Assembly: GCF_902493215.1 (NCBI RefSeq)
Contig: NZ_CABUOL010000011.1
Coordinates: 1-64,000 of the forward strand
Source: an uncultured Mediterranea sp.
Lineage (GTDB): Bacteria > Bacteroidota > Bacteroidia > Bacteroidales > Bacteroidaceae
DNA: 64,000 nucleotides
Direction of reading: 5' to 3'
Shown piece after piece: positions 26,222 through 34,701 of the stretch. Position numbers and translations under genes: made by a program. The notes below the pieces were generated by a model that saw nothing but the letters and a program-made list of their open reading frames with translations, had not been told where the DNA came from and did no database searches. How positions within the stretch are numbered: the first letter of the stretch is position 1; each line of letters starts with the position of its first letter.

Positions 26222-29215
26222 TTATTTCTTTTCTTCGTTCGGTTCGTCCGCATTCTTCTTGATCAGTGTATAGGCGATAGGAGAAGCGACAAACAGTGAA
26301 GACAATGTGCCGAATACAACACCCAGAATCATGGCGAAGGCAAAGCTCTGGATAGAATCACCACCCAGGATGAAGATACACAGCAACACGATCAATGTAC
26401 TCAGTGAGGTATTGATGGTACGGGCCAGTGTTGTGTTCAGTGAGTCGTTGAACAACTGGTACTTGCCGCGTTTCGGATACAGGTGGAAGTATTCGCGCAC
26501 ACGGTCGAAGATAACCACCTTATCGTTGATAGAGTAACCGATAGCGGTCAGGATGGCACCGATAAACGTCTGGTCGATTTCCAGTGAGAAGGGAAGTATG
26601 CCCCAGAACATGGAGTAGGCACCCAGGATGACGATGGTGTCACAGCAAAGAGCGGCTACCGAACCGATACTGTAGGCGATGTTGCGGAAACGGAGCAGAA
26701 TGTACAGACCGATGGCAATCACAGCCAGTACGATAGACCAGATGGCCGATACTTTGATGTCGTCGGCAATGCTCGGACCTACCTTCTGTGAACTGATGAT
26801 ACTGCCACCTGTATGGTTCTCACGGTCGATGAATGTTTCCAGTGAGATGTTCTGTGTCAGCAACGGCTTCAGCGTTTCGTACAGGTAAGCTTCGATTTCA
26901 GAGTCAACATTGTTGCCTTCTTCCTGGATGCGGTAGTTGGTGCTGATACGTACAGTCTTGCCGTCGGTACCGATGGCAATTACACTGACGTTAGCGTCAC
27001 CGAACTTGCCGGCAATCAGTTCGCGTACCTGCTCGGGTTCTACTGTCTGCTCGAATTGTACCTTGAAGTTACGTCCACCTGTGAAGTCGATGCTCTGGCT
27101 CAATCCGCGTGTGAAGAGGAAGCCCAGGCAGACAACTACGATGATGGAAGCAACGGTGAACCACATCTTGTTGCGGCCCATAAAGTTGAAGTGTACATTC
27201 TGCATCAGGTTTTTCGAAATACCAGTTGAGAAGCTCAGGTTCAACCACTTGTCCTTGTTCATGAAGTGTTCGTAAACCAGGCGGGTCATGAAGACGGCGG
27301 TGAAGAACGAGATCAGGATACCGATAATCAGTGTCGTGGCGAAACCGCGGATAGGACCTGTACCGAAGTTGAACAGGATGATACCCGTCAGGATAGAAGT
27401 CAAGTTGGAGTCGAAGATGGCCGAGAAGGCGTTGGAGTAACCGTCAGCCAAGGCTTTCTTCACACCCTTGCCTGCACGGAGCTCTTCCTTCGTACGTTCG
27501 TAAATCAACACGTTGGCATCCACCGCCATACCGAGTGACAGCACCATACCGGCGATACCAGACATGGTCAGAGCGGCCTGGAAGGATGAAAGGATACCCA
27601 GTGTGAAGAACATGTTCAATACCAGTGCGCCGTTGGCTACCATACCGGGGATGAAACCGTACATGGTGCACATGTAAATCATCAGCAGTACGAGGGCTAC
27701 GATGAACGAAATGATACCGGCGTTGATGGAAGCCTGTCCCAGAGACGGACCTACGATGTCTTCTTGAACGATGTGTGCCGGAGCAGGCATCTTACCGGAC
27801 TTCAACACGTTGGCCAAGTCTTTGGCTTCTTCGGGAGTGAAGTGACCGGTGATTTGTGAGTTACCGCCGGTGATTTCATTGGATACGGTGGGGGCAGAAT
27901 ATACGTAACCGTCCAATACGATGGCAATACAACCTTGCGTAACAGCCACTTTCTTGGTCAGCTGCGCCCAGCGACGTGCGCCGTCGGTATTCATAGACAT
28001 ACTTACAGAGGGCTTACCATATTGGTCGAAGTCATCCTTGGCATCTACAATCACGTCACCTTCCAATGGAGCGCGGTCGTTGCGTTCAGTTGAACGGATA
28101 GCATACAATTCGTAAGTTTGTTTCTTGGGATCGAATGCGGCTGCTGATACACCCCATCTCAGGCGGAGGTCTTTCGGAAACTCTGCTTGTATTGCAGGCA
28201 TAGTCAGATAGCGATTGACTTCAGCCGTATCTTTGGCCAATGCATAACCGGCAACCGGACCTCCATTGGGGTTGATTTGCAGGATGGCCATCAGCGGATG
28301 GTCTTTCTTGTACTGGGCCAGGTCGGCTTCCTGTGCGGCAGTGCTTTCTCCTTTCAGCGCAGCAGCCAGGCTGTCGGTTGTGCTGGTAGCTGCTTGTGCA
28401 GTCGTTTCGGCTGTTGCCGGAGCGGCTACGCTGTCGGTTGTAGTTGTCAGGATGCTGTGGAGTTTGGCATCGGCCGACTGGAAGTAAGGAGCAATTTCGC
28501 TGGAGTTGTAAGTTTCCCAGAATTCCAGGTTGGCAGAACCTTGTAACAATTTTCTTACACGTTCAGGTTCCTTGATACCCGGGAGTTCTACCATGATACG
28601 TCCCATCTTGTCTTCCAGGCTCTGGATGTTGGGCTGAACCACACCGAAACGGTCGATACGTGTACGGAGCACATTGTAAGAGTTGTCCACGGCAGCCTTT
28701 ACTTCTTCGCGCAGTACTTTTTCGACTTCTGCGTCGGTCGATTTCTGGTTGACTTTATCTTTCAGTTGTTGGGTTGCGAACAGCTGTGCCAACGGGGCGT
28801 TCGGAGCCAGGCGGTGATATTCGCGGATGAACAGTGTGATGACGTCATCCTGGCTGGTTGTGGCCTGCTGGGCTGCTGTAGCCAGTGCCTGGTTGAAGTT
28901 TTCGTCCGTCTTGTTGTCGGCCAAAACCTTGATGACATCGGGTACGGAAACCTCGAGGATGACGTTCATACCACCCTTCAGGTCCAGACCCAAACTGATT
29001 TCCATCTCTCTACAATCTTTCAGGCTCCAGTTCCATAACCATACTTTCTCATTGGCGAGCGAGTCCAGGTAGTTCTGCTCTACTTTCGGATCTCCGTTGG
29101 CTATCTCCCGTGCTTTGTTTGTGTAGTGGCGGGTAACAAAAGAGAACGATAAGTAGAACACGCACACCAAGGTGAGCAGGATGGCAAAAGCCTTTACAAA
29201 TCCTTTGTTCTGCAT
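26222..29215 (-). CDS. secDF: Protein translocase subunit SecDF (fused)
   Basis: A 997-residue inner-membrane protein that uses the proton gradient to pull exported proteins from the SecYEG channel. SecD half: LGLDLKGGMNVILEVSVPDV near residue 75, a large periplasmic domain with MVELPGIKEPERVRKLL, and TM bundle with GMAVDANVLIYERTKEELRAGK split here as GMAVDANVLIYERTKEE. SecF half from about residue 690: SIDFTGGRNFKVQFEQ and ATAIGYSINDKVVIFDRVRE-type block (here AIGYSINDKVVIFDRVRE). Residues about 265-300 are a low-complexity Ala/Thr-rich insert (AATAET...), common in Bacteroides SecD. Single-gene unit with a -7 box at 29275. Confidence 0.96.
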   Translation of the reverse strand: MQNKGFVKAFAILLTLVCVFYLSFSFVTRHYTNKAREIANGDPKVEQNYLDSLANEKVWLWNWSLKDCREMEISLGLDLKGGMNVILEVSVPDVIKVLADNKTDENFNQALATAAQQATTSQDDVITLFIREYHRLAPNAPLAQLFATQQLKDKVNQKSTDAEVEKVLREEVKAAVDNSYNVLRTRIDRFGVVQPNIQSLEDKMGRIMVELPGIKEPERVRKLLQGSANLEFWETYNSSEIAPYFQSADAKLHSILTTTTDSVAAPATAETTAQAATSTTDSLAAALKGESTAAQEADLAQYKKDHPLMAILQINPNGGPVAGYALAKDTAEVNRYLTMPAIQAEFPKDLRLRWGVSAAAFDPKKQTYELYAIRSTERNDRAPLEGDVIVDAKDDFDQYGKPSVSMSMNTDGARRWAQLTKKVAVTQGCIAIVLDGYVYSAPTVSNEITGGNSQITGHFTPEEAKDLANVLKSGKMPAPAHIVQEDIVGPSLGQASINAGIISFIVALVLLMIYMCTMYGFIPGMVANGALVLNMFFTLGILSSFQAALTMSGIAGMVLSLGMAVDANVLIYERTKEELRAGKGVKKALADGYSNAFSAIFDSNLTSILTGIILFNFGTGPIRGFATTLIIGILISFFTAVFMTRLVYEHFMNKDKWLNLSFSTGISKNLMQNVHFNFMGRNKMWFTVASIIVVVCLGFLFTRGLSQSIDFTGGRNFKVQFEQTVEPEQVRELIAGKFGDANVSVIAIGTDGKTVRISTNYRIQEEGNNVDSEIEAYLYETLKPLLTQNISLETFIDRENHTGGSIISSQKVGPSIADDIKVSAIWSIVLAVIAIGLYILLRFRNIAYSIGSVAALCCDTIVILGAYSMFWGILPFSLEIDQTFIGAILTAIGYSINDKVVIFDRVREYFHLYPKRGKYQLFNDSLNTTLARTINTSLSTLIVLLCIFILGGDSIQSFAFAMILGVVFGTLSSLFVASPIAYTLIKKNADEPNEEKK

Positions 29216-29274
29216 GTTACTTTTAGTTTATTATGATTACTTTATTAATTAATTTCTACGTATTTACAAGGCTG

Positions 29275-29282
29275 CAAATATA
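29275..29282 (-). promoter_or_regulatory. -7 box upstream of secDF
   Basis: Reads TATATTTG on the minus strand (TAnnTTTG), 59 bases before the secDF start. Confidence 0.5.
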
Positions 29283-29347
29283 GTTCTTTTTTCACAATAT
29301 ATTACTTTGCGGCATTATTTTTTTGAATCCCGTTGCATCTGGCCTGT

Positions 29348-30445
29348 TTATTCTGCCTGCATTTTGACGTAGCACCAGATGGGGTAGTGGTCAGAATCTT
29401 TGATGCGGTTGTCTACTGTACAGTTGTATGTTTTCATGTTCCGGCTGACCAGAATGTGGTCGATGCGGAAGTAGAATTTATTCTGGTTGTACGAGATGCC
29501 GAAGCCCTGCCCCGACTGAGTAAAGGCATCGTCCAGCTGCTGCCCTGCTACACGGTGGGTGTACGAGATGGGGGTATCGTTGAAGTCGCCGCAAACGATG
29601 ATGTAAGGGTGGGCCGACTTTTGTACCGCTTGGGCGATGGCGTCGGCCTGGGGGGCACGGAGAGCCGATGCCTCTGCAAGCTTACCGAGCAGCAGGCGCG
29701 CTCCGCTTTCCACCTTGTCGCGTTCGGGCGCTGCCAGCATGCTTTCGTAGACCACTTTGTCTTCTTTGGTCAGTTTGTTCGACTCCAGGTGATTATTGAT
29801 AAGAGTCAGTGTGTCTTTTCCTATTTTCAGTTCATAGGCCACTGATCCGTTATAACTGCTTTTATACTCCAACCCCCGTGCTGAAAGGATGGGATATTTG
29901 GAGTAACAGGCCATGCGGTTCGACCGGGTACTTCCCAACTTGTCGATACGATGGTACGGATAGTCTTTCAGGGCCTTGTCAATATCCTTTTGTGTCAGGT
30001 GTTTGGGTGAGCCGGATGTGGCATATTCCTGAATGCAGATGATGTCGGCTCCGCTTTCCTGCAGGTAAGTGAGGATGGGATTTTTCCCTTCCTTCTTGAC
30101 GCATCCGTCGAAGCCCATTACGTTGTACGAAAGTATCTTCAGACTGCCTTCCGGCACCTTTTCCGTGTGGAAGTTAATCGGTATATAGGTACGTATCTGA
30201 GGATAACACAACAACATGCCGGCCAATGGCAGGATGGCCAGTCTGTAATGACGTACAATCAGCCAAAAGCAGAGGAATCCCACGTTGATGAACAGAAAGA
30301 TAGGGAAGGCCAGTCCCAGGCATGAACGTAAGGGATGTTCTACGGGCTGGAAGTAAGGGCTGTAGGCCGTAAGCAGGAAGGCTGCCGTGATGAGGGCGTT
30401 GACTGACCCGATGACGAAAGTGGCGACGTGTCGAAAGAGTTTCAT
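29348..30445 (-). CDS. Membrane-anchored endonuclease/exonuclease/phosphatase-family protein
   Basis: A 365-residue protein. The first ~95 residues hold three hydrophobic segments; the C-terminal EEP fold contains ILSYNVMGFDG, DIICIQEYA (metal Glu), VCGDFNDTP and the terminal DSDHYPI catalytic Asp-His. The fold catalyses Mg-dependent phosphodiester hydrolysis; substrates range from DNA to phospholipids, and the membrane anchor favours a lipid or envelope substrate (inference). It begins 8 bases after the upstream rhomboid gene, so it is the third gene of a rhomboid-rhomboid-EEP operon. Confidence 0.88.
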   Translation of the reverse strand: MKLFRHVATFVIGSVNALITAAFLLTAYSPYFQPVEHPLRSCLGLAFPIFLFINVGFLCFWLIVRHYRLAILPLAGMLLCYPQIRTYIPINFHTEKVPEGSLKILSYNVMGFDGCVKKEGKNPILTYLQESGADIICIQEYATSGSPKHLTQKDIDKALKDYPYHRIDKLGSTRSNRMACYSKYPILSARGLEYKSSYNGSVAYELKIGKDTLTLINNHLESNKLTKEDKVVYESMLAAPERDKVESGARLLLGKLAEASALRAPQADAIAQAVQKSAHPYIIVCGDFNDTPISYTHRVAGQQLDDAFTQSGQGFGISYNQNKFYFRIDHILVSRNMKTYNCTVDNRIKDSDHYPIWCYVKMQAE

Positions 30446-30453
30446 GTGCGTGG

Positions 30454-31344
30454 TTATCGTTTACTGGCGTCGAACAGGCTCTTCTTTTCATCAGCCGTCA
30501 GGCTTTCGTATCCCGACTTTTTCAGCTTGTCCAATATACGGTCGATTTCGTCCGACTGGCTTTTTTTACGGGCGTTGTATTCGTAGTCTTTCTGGCGGTT
30601 ACTTCCGTAGTGTACTTTCATTTTCGGTTTGCGGGGACGGCGGCTGAATATTCCGCTGATGCCATCCAGCAGACGGTTGATCCATGCTGTGATGTCTGTT
30701 CCCTTGCTCAGGGAGGCGGCAAACCAAACTCCGGCCAAGGCTCCTCCGAGGTGGGAAATGTGCCCGCCGGCATTGCTCGAAGTAAGGAAAAGCAGGTCCG
30801 TACCAATGACGACCAGAGCCAGATATTTCAGCCTGATGTTTCCGATGAACAGGAGTGGTATCGGATAGTTGGGCTCGCGATATGCCGTGGCGGCCACGAT
30901 GGCCAGTACCGAAGCCGAGGCTCCCAACAGGAAGGAACCTTCTATCATATATTGAAAATAGGGAAAGACGTTGTAGGCAACCATGTAGAGCAGTCCGCCG
31001 CAGATGCCTCCCAGCAGATAGACTCCGCGCAGGTGTTTGGCGGAGAAGAATTGTAGGAACAGCCGGCCAAACCAGTAGAGCCAAAGCATGTTGAACAGGA
31101 TGTGCATGATGCCGGCGTGCATGAACATATAGGTCAGCAGCGTCCATGGCTGTATGATGAAGCGGCTGAAGGAAGCGGGCAGTTGCAGCCAGACAAGCCA
31201 TTCGCCCAGTGATTGGTTGAACAGTTGCAGGAAGACGCCGCAGACCGTTACCAGTAGGAAAACGGCCACATTGATATATATCAGTTGCAGGCAGATGGTG
31301 CCTCTGCGGAACTTCTCTTTCAAATCAGTTATAATAGTAGCCAT
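30454..31344 (-). CDS. Rhomboid-family intramembrane serine protease (with DUF6576-type tail)
   Basis: A 296-residue, six-TM rhomboid. Seen: FMHAGIMHILFNMLWLYWFG (TM2 His/Asn), the nucleophile motif GASASV (GxSx) and HISHLGGALAG (catalytic His). Residues about 225-296 form a charged cytoplasmic tail ending DEIDRILDKLKKSGYESLT...DASKR, a conserved tail in Bacteroidetes rhomboids. It cleaves TM substrates within the membrane. Its start overlaps the end of the upstream rhomboid gene by 20 bases, indicating translational coupling. Confidence 0.92.
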   Translation of the reverse strand: MATIITDLKEKFRRGTICLQLIYINVAVFLLVTVCGVFLQLFNQSLGEWLVWLQLPASFSRFIIQPWTLLTYMFMHAGIMHILFNMLWLYWFGRLFLQFFSAKHLRGVYLLGGICGGLLYMVAYNVFPYFQYMIEGSFLLGASASVLAIVAATAYREPNYPIPLLFIGNIRLKYLALVVIGTDLLFLTSSNAGGHISHLGGALAGVWFAASLSKGTDITAWINRLLDGISGIFSRRPRKPKMKVHYGSNRQKDYEYNARKKSQSDEIDRILDKLKKSGYESLTADEKKSLFDASKR

Positions 31345-32059
31345 TTCCTCTATTCTTTTTTCTCCAGTACATAATTAATATGAATCCAAAAATCATTCCT
31401 CCCAGGTGGGCGAAGTGAGCCACATTGTCGCCGGCACTGTTGGCCAGACCTGAATAAAGCTCAATCAGAGCATATCCGATGACAAAATACTTGGCCTTGA
31501 TGGGGACAGGAAGCGGGAAAATGAACAGCTGTTGGTTGGGAAACAGCATGCCGAATCCCAGCAGGATGGCATATACGGCTCCCGATGCGCCTACGGTCGA
31601 TGAGTTGACTACCAGATTCAGACTGGCCATTGCGGGATCTACAAAGTTCATGTTCGATTGCAAGGCTTGGGAACCCTGTTCGCATACTGCCTGGATGGCA
31701 TCGGGACTCATGCCTGACTCGATGCTGAAGTAGCGGATGGCTGTTACCGCTTCCTGTATCAGTCCGGCACCGATACCGCACAGCAGGTAATAGGTCAGGA
31801 AACGTTTGGGTCCCCAGACCTGTTCCAGAATGCGTCCGAACATCCATACGGCAAACATGTTGAAGAATACATGCGTAAATCCGGCATGCATGAACATATA
31901 GGTGATGAGCTGTGCGGCGTTGAAGCGGTCGGAGAGTATGAAGTGTAGCCCCAGATAGTTGGCCAGATCGATACCATAACTTTGGGCAACTAATGTGCCG
32001 AAAAACATCAGGACGTTGATAATCAGTAAGTTCTTTGTAACGGTTGGAATATTGTTCAT
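31325..32059 (-). CDS. Rhomboid-family intramembrane serine protease
   Basis: A 244-residue rhomboid from the start at 32059 (MNNIPTVTKNLLIINVLMFF), preferred over a Met 10 codons upstream because the hydrophobic TM1 follows it at the usual distance. Seen: FMHAGFTHVFFNMFAVWMFG, VGASGAVYAILLGFG with Ser nucleophile in GASG, and HFAHLGGMIFG with the catalytic His. The loop between TM3 and TM4 (about residues 105-145) is longer than in the second rhomboid. First gene of a three-gene operon with a -7 box at 32087. Confidence 0.92.
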   Translation of the reverse strand: MNNIPTVTKNLLIINVLMFFGTLVAQSYGIDLANYLGLHFILSDRFNAAQLITYMFMHAGFTHVFFNMFAVWMFGRILEQVWGPKRFLTYYLLCGIGAGLIQEAVTAIRYFSIESGMSPDAIQAVCEQGSQALQSNMNFVDPAMASLNLVVNSSTVGASGAVYAILLGFGMLFPNQQLFIFPLPVPIKAKYFVIGYALIELYSGLANSAGDNVAHFAHLGGMIFGFILIMYWRKKNRGNGYYYN

Positions 32060-32086
32060 ATCGGAATCGCTTGATACATTTTGTCG

Positions 32087-32094
32087 CAAAAATA
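32087..32094 (-). promoter_or_regulatory. -7 box upstream of the rhomboid operon
   Basis: Reads TATTTTTG on the minus strand, 28 bases before the first rhomboid start. Confidence 0.5.
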
Positions 32095-32103
32095 CGAATA
32101 AAT

Positions 32104-32135
32104 TCTGTTATACAACAGAAAAATGATTTTCTGTT
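32104..32135. repeat. Overlapping inverted repeats between rhomboid operon and hup
   Basis: Three arms TCTGTT (32104-32109), AACAGAAAA (32114-32122) and TTTTCTGTT (32127-32135). The central arm can pair with either neighbour, giving two mutually exclusive hairpins of 6 and 9 bp with 4-base loops. It sits where the -33 element of the rhomboid promoter would be, so an operator role is possible. Confidence 0.6.
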
Positions 32136-32177
32136 GATTCTTTTTCAGCTTTATGCGAGACATTTCTTTCTTTTTTA

Positions 32178-32208
32178 TTTGATGTTCAGGATATTTGTCC
32201 TATTTTTG
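32178..32208 (+). promoter_or_regulatory. Complete Bacteroidetes promoter upstream of the HU gene
   Basis: TTTG at 32178-32181, 19 bases, TATTTTTG at 32201-32208; exact consensus and spacing, 60 bases before the start codon. Confidence 0.75.
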
Positions 32209-32268
32209 TAGAGATAGGTTTCGGATAAATCATTTTTAATCTAACACTAAATTTAAGGGAGAAAGATC

Positions 32269-32535
32269 ATGAATAAGGCAGAATTGATTAGTGCGATGGC
32301 CGCAGGTACCGGAATGAAGAGGGCCGAGGCTGCGAAGGCTTTGGAAGCATTGGTAGATGCAATTGCCGATGCTTTGAAAAGAGGTGAAAAGGTGTCGATG
32401 GTGGGCTTCGGTACATTTTCCGTAGCCGAAAGAGCTGCCCGTATGGGCATCAACCCGGTGACCAAGGAAGCTATTGAGATTCCGGCTAAGAAGATTGTCC
32501 GCTTTAAGCCGGGAAGCGAATTGACGTTCGAATAA
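32269..32535 (+). CDS. HU-family nucleoid-associated DNA-binding protein
   Basis: An 88-residue HU/IHF-fold protein that bends and compacts DNA as a dimer. Seen: MNKAELISAMAAGTGMKRAE, KVSMVGFGTFSVAERAAR (the strand into the DNA-binding arm), the arm-tip MGINPVTKEAIEIPA with the intercalating Pro, and KIVRFKPGSEL. Length is normal (about 90). Consensus promoter and a good AGGGAGAAA ribosome-binding site precede it. A long hairpin follows at 32567. Confidence 0.95.
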   Translation: MNKAELISAMAAGTGMKRAEAAKALEALVDAIADALKRGEKVSMVGFGTFSVAERAARMGINPVTKEAIEIPAKKIVRFKPGSELTFE

Positions 32536-32566
32536 CGTCCGCGGCCCCATTTCGTTTTTGGGGGAG

Positions 32567-32625
32567 GCGCGGGTTGCAGGGATGGCCATCTGTTCTTGGG
32601 AATATGGCAATCGTGCAACCCGCGC
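32567..32625. repeat. Long hairpin downstream of the HU gene
   Basis: A 12-bp perfect stem (32567-32578 with 32614-32625) closes a loop that contains an inner stem GCCAT/ATGGC (32585-32589 with 32604-32608). There is no T-run after it, so it is not a standard terminator and may be a structured RNA or mRNA stabiliser. Confidence 0.6.
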
Positions 32626-32647
32626 TTCTCGGATGTTAAGGGGGAGT

Positions 32648-32696
32648 GAAAACTTCGTTTTCCGTTTTGCGCTTCTCTCGGTTTGCACTGTCTTTG
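32648..32696 (+). repeat. Promoter cassette, copy 1
   Basis: GAAAAC-TTC-GTTTTC palindrome (32648-32662), TTTG at 32666, then CTTCTCTCGGTTTGCACT and TGTCTTTG at 32689-32696, 19 bases from the TTTG. It matches copy 2 at 32731-32780 nearly base for base, but its -7 box has TG in place of TA, so it may be a weak or dead promoter. Confidence 0.75.
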
Positions 32697-32730
32697 GATA
32701 AGACAGGCTGCACCTCGGCAGTAAAAAGCT

Positions 32731-32780
32731 GAAAACAATGTTTTCATCTTTTGTACTTCTCTCGGTTTGCACTATCTTTG
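32731..32780 (+). promoter_or_regulatory. Promoter cassette, copy 2 (argS promoter)
   Basis: GAAAAC-AAT-GTTTTC palindrome (32731-32745), TTTG at 32750-32753, 19 bases including CTTCTCTCGG, TATCTTTG at 32773-32780. Exact consensus, 22 bases before the argS ATG. The palindrome just upstream of -33 looks like an operator and is conserved in both copies although its central bases differ. Confidence 0.75.
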
Positions 32781-32802
32781 CAGCAGGAAATAATTAGAAA
32801 CT

Positions 32803-34623
32803 ATGGATATACAACAGAAACTGGTAGCGTCCGTCATCAGCGGACTGAAAGCACTCTACGGGCAGGACGTGCCTGCCGCACAGGTGCAGTTGCAGAAAAC
32901 CAAGAAAGAATTTGAAGGACATCTGACGCTGGTCGTGTTCCCTTTCCTCCGTATGTCGAAGAAGGGCCCCGAGCAGACGGCACAGGAAATCGGTGAATAC
33001 CTGCTGGCAAACGAGCCTTCGCTCGTGGCCAAGTTCAACGTCATCAAGGGCTTCCTGAACCTTACCATTGCTTCGTCGGCATGGATCGAACTGCTCAACG
33101 GCATTCAGGCCGATGCTCATTACGGATTGACTGAGGCTACGGAACAGTCACCGCTGGTGATGATTGAGTATTCGTCGCCCAACACCAACAAGCCTCTCCA
33201 CCTGGGACACGTACGTAACAACTTGCTGGGTAACGCCCTGGCCAATATCATTGCTGCCAATGGTAACCGCGTGGTGAAGACCAACATCGTGAACGACCGC
33301 GGTATCCACATCTGCAAGTCCATGCTGGCTTGGCTGAAGTATGGCAACGGTGAGACGCCCGAATCGAGTGGCAAGAAGGGTGACCACCTCATCGGTGACT
33401 ACTACGTAGCTTTCGACAAACACTTCAAGGCTGAAGTGAAGGAGCTGATGGCCAAGTATCAGGCCGAAGGCATGAACGAGGAAGAAGCCAAGGCCAAGGC
33501 CGAAGCCGAATCGCCCCTGATGAAGGAAGCCCGCGAGATGCTCGTGAAGTGGGAGGCTGGCGACCCCGAGGTCCGTGCCCTGTGGCAGAAGATGAACGAC
33601 TGGGTATATGCCGGTTTCGACGAGACCTACAAGATGATGGGCGTCAGCTTCGACAAGATATATTATGAATCGAATACGTATCTCGAAGGCAAGAAGAAAG
33701 TGCTCGAAGGACTGGAGAAGGGCCTTTTCTACCGCAAGGAAGACGGTTCCGTGTGGGCCGACCTCACGGGCGAAGGCCTCGACCACAAGCTGCTGCTCCG
33801 TGCCGACGGTACGTCTGTTTATATGACGCAGGACATCGGTACGGCTGAACAGCGTTTCTCCGACTATCCCATCGACAAGATGATTTACGTGGTGGGCAAC
33901 GAGCAGAACTACCACTTCCAGGTGCTGTCCATCCTCCTCGACCGTCTGGGCTTTGAGTGGGGCAAGAGCCTGGTACACTTCTCCTATGGCATGGTGGAAC
34001 TGCCCGAAGGCAAGATGAAGAGCCGCGAGGGTACGGTAGTCGATGCCGACGACCTGATGGAAGAGATGATCAACACCGCCAAGGAAACCAGCGGCGAGCT
34101 GGGCAAGCTGGACGGCTTGACGCAGGCCGAGGCCGACGACATCGCCCGCATCGTGGGCTTGGGTGCGCTGAAGTACTTCATCCTGAAGGTGGATGCCCGC
34201 AAGAACATGACGTTCAATCCCAAGGAATCCATCGACTTCAACGGTAACACCGGTCCTTTTATCCAATATACCTACGCCCGCATCCAGTCCGTCCTGCGTA
34301 AGGCGGCTGAGGCAGGTATCACCATCCCCGAGCAGCTTCATTCGGGCATCGAGCTGAGCACGAAGGAAGAAGGCTTGATTCAGATGCTGGCCGACTTTGC
34401 CGGCGTGGTGAAGCAGGCAGGCGAGGACTACAGTCCTTCAGGCATTGCCAACTACTGCTACGACCTGGTGAAGGAGTACAACCAGTTCTACCACGACTTC
34501 AGCATCCTGCGCGAGGAGAATGCCGATGTCAAGGTGTTCCGTCTCGCCCTGTCGCGCGAGGTGGGCAAGGTAGTCCGTCTGGGCATGGGCCTGTTGGGCA
34601 TCGAAGTTCCCGAACGTATGTAA
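32803..34623 (+). CDS. argS: Arginyl-tRNA synthetase
   Basis: A 606-residue class I synthetase charging tRNA-Arg. Seen: N-terminal Add1-type domain (residues 1-110), SSPNTNKPLHLGHVRNNLLG with the HIGH-like HLGH at about 136-139, MVELPEGKMKSREGTVVDAD containing the KMSKS-equivalent MKSREG, and the C-terminal anticodon domain ending LLGIEVPERM. GNTGPFIQYTYAR is the expected tRNA-interacting block. Standard length, monocistronic, with a duplicated promoter cassette upstream and a strong terminator. Confidence 0.97.
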   Translation: MDIQQKLVASVISGLKALYGQDVPAAQVQLQKTKKEFEGHLTLVVFPFLRMSKKGPEQTAQEIGEYLLANEPSLVAKFNVIKGFLNLTIASSAWIELLNGIQADAHYGLTEATEQSPLVMIEYSSPNTNKPLHLGHVRNNLLGNALANIIAANGNRVVKTNIVNDRGIHICKSMLAWLKYGNGETPESSGKKGDHLIGDYYVAFDKHFKAEVKELMAKYQAEGMNEEEAKAKAEAESPLMKEAREMLVKWEAGDPEVRALWQKMNDWVYAGFDETYKMMGVSFDKIYYESNTYLEGKKKVLEGLEKGLFYRKEDGSVWADLTGEGLDHKLLLRADGTSVYMTQDIGTAEQRFSDYPIDKMIYVVGNEQNYHFQVLSILLDRLGFEWGKSLVHFSYGMVELPEGKMKSREGTVVDADDLMEEMINTAKETSGELGKLDGLTQAEADDIARIVGLGALKYFILKVDARKNMTFNPKESIDFNGNTGPFIQYTYARIQSVLRKAAEAGITIPEQLHSGIELSTKEEGLIQMLADFAGVVKQAGEDYSPSGIANYCYDLVKEYNQFYHDFSILREENADVKVFRLALSREVGKVVRLGMGLLGIEVPERM

Positions 34624-34657
34624 GCCGTAGTGCTTATTTGATATAGTTTTCAGCAGG

Positions 34658-34693
34658 GGAGCGCATCGTGTGGGTGCGCTCCTTTTTTTTTAT
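34658..34693 (+). terminator. Rho-independent terminator after argS
   Basis: GGAGCGCA (34658-34665) pairs with TGCGCTCC (34675-34682), then nine or more T. It is shared with the converging gene at 34702. Confidence 0.9.
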
Positions 34694-34701
34694 TGTTTCT
34701 G

